Of a stretch of 45,514 bases of DNA, positions 39,908 to 45,514 are shown piece by piece. The notes beneath the pieces are model-generated. The model was given only the letters and a program-made list of their open reading frames with translations, was not told the DNA's origin and searched no databases. Numbering within the stretch: position 1 is the first letter of the stretch; each line of letters starts with the position of its first letter. The position numbers and the translations under genes were made by a program. Location: assembly GCA_026418055.1 (NCBI GenBank), contig JAOACB010000007.1, forward strand, positions 41,176-86,689. Direction: 5' to 3'. Origin of the DNA: Fimbriimonadales bacterium (GTDB lineage Bacteria; Armatimonadota; Fimbriimonadia; Fimbriimonadales; Fimbriimonadaceae).

Positions 39908-39913
39908 TATCCT
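39908..39913 (+). promoter_or_regulatory. Candidate -10 element of aspS
   Basis: GGTATCCT, 11 bases before ATG 39925, would leave a leader of about four bases. AAGG five bases before the ATG could be a weak Shine-Dalgarno sequence. Confidence 0.38.
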
Positions 39914-39924
39914 GCAAGGTCCGG

Positions 39925-41742
39925 ATGAGCTTTGCCCAGCGGACGATGTTTTGCGGCGATGCCCGCCCCGAGCACGCGGGTTCCGAGGTGGTCCTCAACG
40001 GTTGGGCGCACCGCATCCGCGACCTCGGAGGGCTGTTCTTCGTCGACCTGCGCGACCGCTCCGGCTTGGTCCAGCTGTTCTTCGACCCCAACCGGTTTCC
40101 CAATCTGCAGGAGATTCGGCCGGAGACGTGCCTCTCGGTTCGGGGCCGCTTGGAGCGGCGGTCCCCGGAGACGGTCAACCCGAAGATCCCCACGGGCGAG
40201 GTGGAGGTGCTCGTGGACGCCTACGAGGTGCTGGGTCCTGCCAAGCCGCTGCCCTTCCCCCTGAGCGACGAAGAGCAGATGGCCTCGGTGAACGAAGAGC
40301 TGCGGATCAAGCATCGGTACCTGGACTTGCGCCGCCCGTCGATGCTGCGCCGCCTGCAGATCCGCGCCTCGGCGGTTCGTCGGATTCGGTCGTACTTGGA
40401 CGCGCGGGGGTTCCTCGAGGTGGAAACGCCGATCATCACCAAGAGCACCCCCGAGGGCGCGCGCGACTACCTCGTGCCCTATCGCTTGGAGCCGGGCAAG
40501 TTCTACGCGTTGCCCCAGAGCCCGCAGCAGTACAAGCAGCTGCTGATGGTCGCAGGCGTGGAGCGCTACTACCAGATCGCCAAGTGCTTCCGCGACGAGA
40601 GCCAGCGCAGCGACCGTCAACCGGAGTTCACGCAGCTGGATCTCGAGATGTCGTTCGTGGTGCAGGAGGACATCCTTCGGCTGATGGAGGATCTCACGCG
40701 CACGCTCGTGAACGGGCTGATCGACGAGTTCGGCCTCGACAAGCGGCCTGTCGGGCCCTTCCAGCGCCTGAGCTACGACGAGGCCATGCGCCTCTACGGT
40801 TGCGACAAGCCGGATCTGCGCTTCGGCCTGCCCATCTTCGACGTCACGGACGAGCTGAGGGGCTGCTGCTTCGGCGTTTTCCGCTCGGCGATCGAAGCCG
40901 GCGGCCGAATCCGTGGGTTGCGGTATCCGGGCGGAGCTCGCCTCAGCCGGAAGGAGGTCGGCCAGCTCGAGGAGTTCGCCAAGACGTTCGGCGCGAAAGG
41001 ACTGGCGACGCTGGGCGTCGTTCCCCCGCAGACCCCCGACGCGACGCCCGCCGGAGAGCTGGCGGTGCGCGGCTCGATCGCCAAGTTCTTCACGGAACCC
41101 GAGCTAAGGGCCATCCTGAGCGCCTCTCAGGCCGAGCCCGACGATCTGCTGTGCTTCGTGGCCGACCAGTACGCGGCCGGCAACAATGTGCTGTATCGGT
41201 TGCGGAACGAGATCGGCGACCGATGCGGCCTCCGCGACCGGCGCGTGCTCGAGTTCTGCTGGGTGCTGGACTTCCCGCTGGTCGAGTGGGACGAGGAGAC
41301 CGGCAGGTGGAGCCCGACCCACCATCCGTTCACGTCTCCAAAGATCGAGGATCTGGGGTTCTTGGAGACCGATCCGGCCAAGGTCCGGGCAGACTGCTAC
41401 GACATCGTTTGCAACGGCGTCGAATGGGCTTCGGGATCCATCCGAATCCACCGGCCGGACGTGCAGACGCGGGTGTTCTCGCTGCTCGGCATCGACGAAG
41501 CGACGCAAAGGGAGCGCTTCGGACACATGCTGGAGGCGTTCCAATATGGTGCGCCGCCGCACGGTGGGATCGCTCCCGGCATCGATCGCTTGATCATGTT
41601 CCTCACGGACGACGAGAACATCCGCGAGGTGATCGCCTTCCCCAAAGTGGGCAACGGCTACGACCCGCTGATGGACGCGCCGAGCGGCATCGATCCCCAG
41701 CAGTGGGAGGAGATCGGGTTGAGGCTGGCGAATCCCGGCTAG
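39925..41742 (+). CDS. aspS: Aspartyl-tRNA synthetase (bacterial type)
   Basis: 605 residues. The N-terminal OB anticodon-binding domain is about 1-110 (VVLNGWAHRIRDLGGLFFVDLRDRSG). The class II core begins at about 130: motif 1 in FLEVETPIITKSTPEGARDYLVP, the QSPQQYKQ loop at about 195-202, and motif 2 FRDESQRSDRQPEFTQLD. A GAD insertion lies at about 290-420, and motif 3 GIAPGIDRLIM at about 549-559. The GAD domain and full length mark the bacterial rather than archaeal form. It charges tRNA-Asp; discrimination from tRNA-Asn cannot be judged here. The 3' end faces the cytochrome gene across 27 bases. Confidence 0.97.
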   Translation: MSFAQRTMFCGDARPEHAGSEVVLNGWAHRIRDLGGLFFVDLRDRSGLVQLFFDPNRFPNLQEIRPETCLSVRGRLERRSPETVNPKIPTGEVEVLVDAYEVLGPAKPLPFPLSDEEQMASVNEELRIKHRYLDLRRPSMLRRLQIRASAVRRIRSYLDARGFLEVETPIITKSTPEGARDYLVPYRLEPGKFYALPQSPQQYKQLLMVAGVERYYQIAKCFRDESQRSDRQPEFTQLDLEMSFVVQEDILRLMEDLTRTLVNGLIDEFGLDKRPVGPFQRLSYDEAMRLYGCDKPDLRFGLPIFDVTDELRGCCFGVFRSAIEAGGRIRGLRYPGGARLSRKEVGQLEEFAKTFGAKGLATLGVVPPQTPDATPAGELAVRGSIAKFFTEPELRAILSASQAEPDDLLCFVADQYAAGNNVLYRLRNEIGDRCGLRDRRVLEFCWVLDFPLVEWDEETGRWSPTHHPFTSPKIEDLGFLETDPAKVRADCYDIVCNGVEWASGSIRIHRPDVQTRVFSLLGIDEATQRERFGHMLEAFQYGAPPHGGIAPGIDRLIMFLTDDENIREVIAFPKVGNGYDPLMDAPSGIDPQQWEEIGLRLANPG

Positions 41743-41769
41743 TCGATCCCCGACCTCAACCCTGCCGTC

Positions 41770-43335
41770 TCACTCGCTCTTGTGGCAACTGGCGCAGCTC
41801 TCGCCGGTCTCGTCGTCCACGGACGACGAGGCGGTTTTGCCGTCGTGGCAGGTGCCGCACGCCTTGTGCCACGCCTCTTGGCCCTCGAGTTTCGGGCTGT
41901 GCTGGAAACCAAGGCCGAACGTGTTGGCGTGGCACTGCATGCAGTCCGGCTTCTCCTGCATGCCCACGTGCAGCTCGTGGCTGAAGATCACCTTGCCCAT
42001 CGAGCTCTCCGGCCCCGACAGCGTGAGGTCCTTCGGCAAGTGCGACAGTTCGAAGTCCGGCTGCACGTTGAGCGCCTCGGCCGCGGGGATCGGTTTGGCC
42101 TGCGCCTCGATCGCGGTGCGCGTTGGCGCGGCACGAACCAAGAGGACCAGCACGACGAAGAACACTGCGACTGCCGTGACCGCACCGCGGGGAAACCATC
42201 CCATCCCGGGCGTGGTGCCCGGCTCCAAGTACTCCGACTTCGCCAGTACGTTCAGGTGCCGCACCGCGAGCCCGAAGAGCAGGATGCCCACGGTGATGAT
42301 CATCATCGTGATCGCCACCTCGGACCACTTCGGGAAGTAGGTCTCGATGTTCCGCATGCCGGTCATGCTCACGTTGACTCGGTTGAGCACGAACCCGCCG
42401 ACGACCAGCAGCGCGTAGAAGAACAGGTTGCGCTCCTTGATCTTGTCACCGGAAGCCAAGATCAGCATCAGAGGCAGGATCGCTCCGAAGCCGATCTCCG
42501 CCCAGAACATCACCGACTGCTGCGAATACACGAACGCCAGCGGCAGCATGCCTCGGCCGATCAGGTCGGCGAAGCGCCACGTGACGTACACCGCCAGCAC
42601 CACGACCGTGACCCTGGCGATGCCCAGCAGAACGTCGTGCTCCAACCGCCTCGAGAAAACCTTGGAGCTGATGAAGGACTCGATGATGCTCATCGAGAGG
42701 CCGGCCGCGACGGCGCTCACGAAGAAGAAGGCCGGCAGCACGGGCGAGTACCACAGCCCGTGCAGCTTCTCCGGGACGATCAAAAACAGCGTGCCGAGGG
42801 ACGACTGGTGCAGCGTCGACAGCAGCACGCCGGCGATCACCAGCGGCAGGTAGATCGCCCGGATCGCCCGCAGGGGCCAGTGCCAGCCGAGCTTCTCGAA
42901 GACGAGAGGGCTGAACTCGAGCGCCAGAACCGTGGTGTAGAGCGTGACGCACCAGGCCACCTCGAACATCACGGAGTGCGGGTTCCACATGATCAGCGGG
43001 TGCCACAGGCGCAGAGGGCGACCGATGTCCACGACGAGGGCCGCGGTCACCAGCAGATACCCCAGGAACGCCGTGAGCAACGACGGTCTGCTGACCGGCT
43101 CGTACTTCTTGAGGTTCAGGACGTACACGGTGGCGGCGATGGTGAAGCCGCCGGCCGCCAAGCCGACTCCAACCAACACGTCGATGCCGACCCAGAAGCC
43201 CCAAGGGAACGTGTCGTGCAGGTTGGACGCGCCGCCAAGCCCCTGAGTGAACCGGATCCACAGCGCGTAGGCGCCGACCGCCAGAATCAGCGCCGCGAGC
43301 GCCCACCAGCGCGGAACCAAGGCCAGCCTCTTCAT
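41770..43335 (-). CDS. HybB/NrfD-type quinone membrane protein fused to a three-haem cytochrome c domain
   Basis: 521 residues. The first roughly 390 are a HybB-like NrfD/PsrC membrane protein with about ten helices (TFPWGFWVGIDVLVGVGLAAGGFTI and PLRLWHPLIMWNPHSVMFE are family phrases). A linker leads to a C-terminal domain with three CxxCH haem sites, at 465-469 (CMQCH), 493-497 (CGTCH) and 514-518 (CASCH), plus SHELH near 454-458 as a likely distal ligand, as in c7/c3-type cytochromes. The haem domain must be outside the cytoplasm. The ATG overlaps the HybA-like stop (ATGA). It probably passes electrons between menaquinol and c-type haems. No hydrogenase subunits are present. Confidence 0.9.
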   Translation of the reverse strand: MKRLALVPRWWALAALILAVGAYALWIRFTQGLGGASNLHDTFPWGFWVGIDVLVGVGLAAGGFTIAATVYVLNLKKYEPVSRPSLLTAFLGYLLVTAALVVDIGRPLRLWHPLIMWNPHSVMFEVAWCVTLYTTVLALEFSPLVFEKLGWHWPLRAIRAIYLPLVIAGVLLSTLHQSSLGTLFLIVPEKLHGLWYSPVLPAFFFVSAVAAGLSMSIIESFISSKVFSRRLEHDVLLGIARVTVVVLAVYVTWRFADLIGRGMLPLAFVYSQQSVMFWAEIGFGAILPLMLILASGDKIKERNLFFYALLVVGGFVLNRVNVSMTGMRNIETYFPKWSEVAITMMIITVGILLFGLAVRHLNVLAKSEYLEPGTTPGMGWFPRGAVTAVAVFFVVLVLLVRAAPTRTAIEAQAKPIPAAEALNVQPDFELSHLPKDLTLSGPESSMGKVIFSHELHVGMQEKPDCMQCHANTFGLGFQHSPKLEGQEAWHKACGTCHDGKTASSSVDDETGESCASCHKSE

Positions 43336-44090
43336 TGCCCTTTCTCCTCCCGCTTGCTCTCGGCCGCTTCCTTTGCCCGCTCCTCGGCCAGCTCCATGCG
43401 CCTATGCGTGATCCACCACAGACCGGCCAGCCCCACGCCGCCCACCGAAACGACGCTCGGCAGCTGCCGCAGCACGTTCCACGTCAGGTGGGGATAGGTC
43501 GTGTCCGTGCGGATCTGCTTGAATCCCAGTTGCTCGAACGGAACCGCCGTCAGGTAGAGGGCGCAGGTTCCACCGGCCTCGTGCTCGCCGTAGATGTGGT
43601 CCACGTAGCGCCCTGGGGCCTCGCGGATCCGCTGCTTGGCTTCCAACAGAAGGTCCTCCCGCTTCCCGTACTTCGCGGCGCCCGTCGGGCAGGCCTCCGT
43701 GCATGCCGGCTGCTCGCCTCTCTCGAGCCTCGGATAGCAGTGGATGCACTTGCGGACGCGTGGTTGCGTGCTGAACCACTCGTACTTCGGCACGTCGAAC
43801 GGGCACGCCATGATGCAGTACCGACAGCCGATGCAGCGCGTCTCGTCGTAGATGACGGCCTCCAGCTTGGTCTTCTGGAGCGCCGCGACCGGGCACACCG
43901 ACACGCACGTCGGATCGACGCAGTGGTTGCACTGCCGTTTGACGTTCACGCCGCCGTGCCGCTCGATGGTCGTCCATGTGACGGCCGACAGCTTGTCCAT
44001 CGAGCCTGGCGGCAGGTGGTTCTCCTGCTTGCAGGCCAAGCTGCAAGCCTCGCAACCGATGCATTTGGTGAGGTCGATGAGGAAGGCCAT
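43332..44090 (-). CDS. HybA-like ferredoxin with four [4Fe-4S] motifs and C-terminal membrane anchor
   Basis: 252 residues from ATG 44090. Sixteen or more cysteines sit in four ferredoxin-type clusters: CIGCEACSLAC at 10-20, CNHCVDPTCVSVC, CIGCRYCIMAC and CIHC...CTEAC. A single membrane helix lies at about 208-228, followed by a highly charged tail. This is the HybA/DmsB/NrfC class of electron-transfer subunit. Classical HybA has a twin-arginine signal; here the protein begins MAFLIDLTKC and an upstream in-frame start (44174) adds no Tat motif. It is coupled to the HybB-cytochrome fusion by a four-base overlap. Confidence 0.9.
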   Translation of the reverse strand: MAFLIDLTKCIGCEACSLACKQENHLPPGSMDKLSAVTWTTIERHGGVNVKRQCNHCVDPTCVSVCPVAALQKTKLEAVIYDETRCIGCRYCIMACPFDVPKYEWFSTQPRVRKCIHCYPRLERGEQPACTEACPTGAAKYGKREDLLLEAKQRIREAPGRYVDHIYGEHEAGGTCALYLTAVPFEQLGFKQIRTDTTYPHLTWNVLRQLPSVVSVGGVGLAGLWWITHRRMELAEERAKEAAESKREEKGQ

Positions 44091-44245
44091 CGCCGGTATC
44101 CCTACAGCCCAACTTTGGCAGATTCCGACCGGGCCTTTCGACCTATCGCCCGATCCATGTTCCATTTCGAGCAAGAAACGGAGCCTGTGGGCGCTTAGGG
44201 CGGCGCCGACGCAACCCAGTCGGCCGCTCCTGCGTGGAACCGAAC

Positions 44246-44737
44246 ATGGAAACCGTTCGGTACCGGCCGGGCGAGGTGCTCCAATGGCTGGAAGTCGGCG
44301 CGGTGCAGTTCCGCAGAAACGCCCGCGACAAGGGCTCGGAGGCGCTGCGGAGACACGAGGACGCTCCGGTCTCGGCCAACCTCCGAGCCGCAGCCGAGGC
44401 GGCCGTCGATCTCGGCAAGGGCGCCCTGGCGGAGCTGGCCCGTCTGAAGGCCGAGCGCACCGAGTACATCCTTGGCGAGCACAGCTTCGAAGCGGTGCAA
44501 GCGGGCCGGTTGCGCTCGATCCGCTACGACGCGGTGCAATCGATCGTCCAGAAGGGGGACACCTACCACCTCCACCTGGCCAACGGCAGGAGCCTGGCGA
44601 TCCGCCCTCCCGCGCACCTGCTCGTGGGCAGGCTCAAGGTTCCGGTGGGTTGGATCCGCAACGGTCTGCAGGTTCCGTACAGCGTGCTGGCGGACGAGCT
44701 CGCAGCGCGCTGTGGGGTAAACATCCAGCCGTCGTGA
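44246..44737 (+). CDS. Conserved-looking protein of unknown function, possible PH-like fold
   Basis: 163 residues from ATG 44246 (GGAA about seven bases before); GTG 44234 would add four residues. A helical N-terminal half (GSEALRRHEDAPVSANLRAAAEAAVDLG region) is followed by a strand-rich part (about 90-130: RLRSIRYDAVQSIVQKG, YHLHLANGRSLAIRP) that resembles bacterial PH-like domains, where a RIPYDxIxxI-type phrase is common. There are no membrane helices or catalytic motifs. I do not recognise the family. The stop overlaps the nadC start (GTGA), so it is coupled to NAD synthesis by position. The 143-base gap to hybA on the other strand holds no promoter I am sure of. Confidence 0.68.
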   Translation: METVRYRPGEVLQWLEVGAVQFRRNARDKGSEALRRHEDAPVSANLRAAAEAAVDLGKGALAELARLKAERTEYILGEHSFEAVQAGRLRSIRYDAVQSIVQKGDTYHLHLANGRSLAIRPPAHLLVGRLKVPVGWIRNGLQVPYSVLADELAARCGVNIQPS

Positions 44738-45514
44738 GCGCTTGGATGGGCCCTGAGCCCGCGAACTGGTGGGACGTCGTCGACGAGGCGCTGCGGGAGG
44801 ACATCGGGACGGGAGACCTGACCGCGGCTTGCTTCTCCGAGTCCGACGAGATCGAGTGGTTCATCGAGGCCCAAGCGGACGGGGTGGTCTGCGGCGTGGG
44901 GATCGCCGAGTACGTCTTCGGATCGTACAGCGATGATTCCGACCCCTCCGACGTCCGAGCGATCGTGTCCGACGGCCAAACCGTGAAGCGAGGCTCCACG
45001 GTGCTGACCGGCCAGGGGTTGGCGCGGCGCGTGCTGACGCTGGAGCGAACAGCCCTCAACTTCCTGATGCACCTCAGCGGCATCGCCACCCTCACGAGAC
45101 AGTTCGTCGACCGGGTGGCCGACACCCGGGCGCGCATCGTCGACACTCGGAAGACGATCCCTGGTCTGAGGGCTCTCCAGAAGTACGCGGTGCGCTGCGG
45201 CGGTGGGTTCAACCACCGGATGGGCCTGTACGACGCCGCGATGATCAAGGACAACCACATCCGGGCCTGCGGCAGCATCGCCGAGGCCGTTCGGAAGGTG
45301 CGGGCGGTTTGCTCCCACCTGGCTCGCATCGAGGTGGAGTGCGAGAGCCTCGCTCAGGTCGAGGAGGCGATCGAGGCAGGCGCCGACGTCGTTCTCTTGG
45401 ACAACATGGATCCCTTCATGATGCGGGAGGCGGTCCTGCGCTTCGGCGACCGCGCCGTGTTCGAGGCCAGCGGCGGCGTGTCGCTTGAGACCGTGCACGG
45501 CGTCGCCCAAACCG
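44734..45514 (+). CDS. nadC: Nicotinate-nucleotide pyrophosphorylase (quinolinate phosphoribosyltransferase), 3' end cut
   Basis: 260 codons are visible before the window ends. LREDIGTGDLT is the N-terminal family signature. LERTALNFLMHLSGIATLT and DTRKTIPGLRALQKYAVRCGGGFNHRMGLYD form the quinolinate/PRPP site, followed by MIKDNHI and IEVECESLAQ. The last visible part is EASGGVSLETV of the barrel end, so perhaps 20-30 residues are missing. It makes nicotinate mononucleotide in de novo NAD synthesis. GTG 44734 overlaps the previous stop; ATG 44746 is an alternative. nadA and nadB are not in view. Confidence 0.95.
   Translation, partial: MSAWMGPEPANWWDVVDEALREDIGTGDLTAACFSESDEIEWFIEAQADGVVCGVGIAEYVFGSYSDDSDPSDVRAIVSDGQTVKRGSTVLTGQGLARRVLTLERTALNFLMHLSGIATLTRQFVDRVADTRARIVDTRKTIPGLRALQKYAVRCGGGFNHRMGLYDAAMIKDNHIRACGSIAEAVRKVRAVCSHLARIEVECESLAQVEEAIEAGADVVLLDNMDPFMMREAVLRFGDRAVFEASGGVSLETVHGVAQT

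Overview
The window reads as an ordinary chromosomal stretch of a high G+C, double-membrane, motile bacterium. It has an LptD/OstA-type outer-membrane LPS export protein, FliD, CheA/CheW, a prepilin and a GspE/PilB-type ATPase, futalosine-pathway menaquinone synthesis (MqnD), type III pantothenate kinase, cytochrome bd oxidase and a HybA/HybB-type quinone module. The gene content and prepilin type remind me of Armatimonadota (Fimbriimonadia-like), but no rRNA or other firm marker is present, so that placement is inference. I saw no tRNA, rRNA, CRISPR array, insertion sequence, integrase or composition break. No stretch above 300 bases lacks a gene.

Layout. (1) 1-1298, minus: LptD-like protein, cut by the window edge, divergent from (2) 1444-8668, plus: a tight, mostly overlapping run of ECF sigma factor, zinc-type anti-sigma factor, unknown membrane protein, GlnD, two TrkA-type proteins and an ABC-2 permease. 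(3) 8649-14682, minus: CheW, CheA, HDOD protein and an unusually long FliD. (4) 14746-16499, plus: HAD phosphatase and an HhH-GPD-like protein of unknown function. (5) 16483-20149, minus: EamA transporter, GrpE, GlmM, CoaX. (6) 20199-22423: PilB-like ATPase (plus) facing a prepilin and a 59-residue lipoprotein (minus). (7) 22505-24636, minus: response regulator, small membrane protein, lipoyl acyltransferase E2. (8) 24778-28403, plus: degenerate FAH-fold protein, M16 protease, two-GAF histidine kinase. (9) 28413-33128: MqnD (minus), PD-(D/E)XK nuclease (plus), then on the minus strand a short-chain reductase with two M16-type proteins, one apparently catalytically dead. (10) 33261-36535, plus: CydAB and a TIM-barrel isomerase. 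(11) 36572-37770, minus: a 24-residue ORF and GalT. (12) 37832-41742, plus: secreted nuclease, SucC, HxlR regulator, AspS. (13) 41770-44090, minus: HybA-like ferredoxin and a HybB-like quinone protein fused to a three-haem cytochrome domain. (14) 44246-45514, plus: unknown protein and NadC (cut by the edge).

Regulatory signals fall into two styles. Many first genes have a GGTANNNT or related -10 element 5-8 bases before the start codon, no Shine-Dalgarno sequence and no clear -35 box, which suggests leaderless mRNAs. A smaller set (prepilin, response regulator, cydA, CheW, the 24-residue ORF) has a good Shine-Dalgarno sequence, and two of these also have paired -35/-10 boxes with 17-base spacers. 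The most interesting items are this promoter grammar, the HybB-cytochrome fusion, the sigma/anti-sigma/GlnD/TrkA run with its palindromic control region, the perfect 15-bp inverted repeat around the isomerase start, the HhH-GPD-like orphan and the small proteins at 21478-21657 and 36572-36646.
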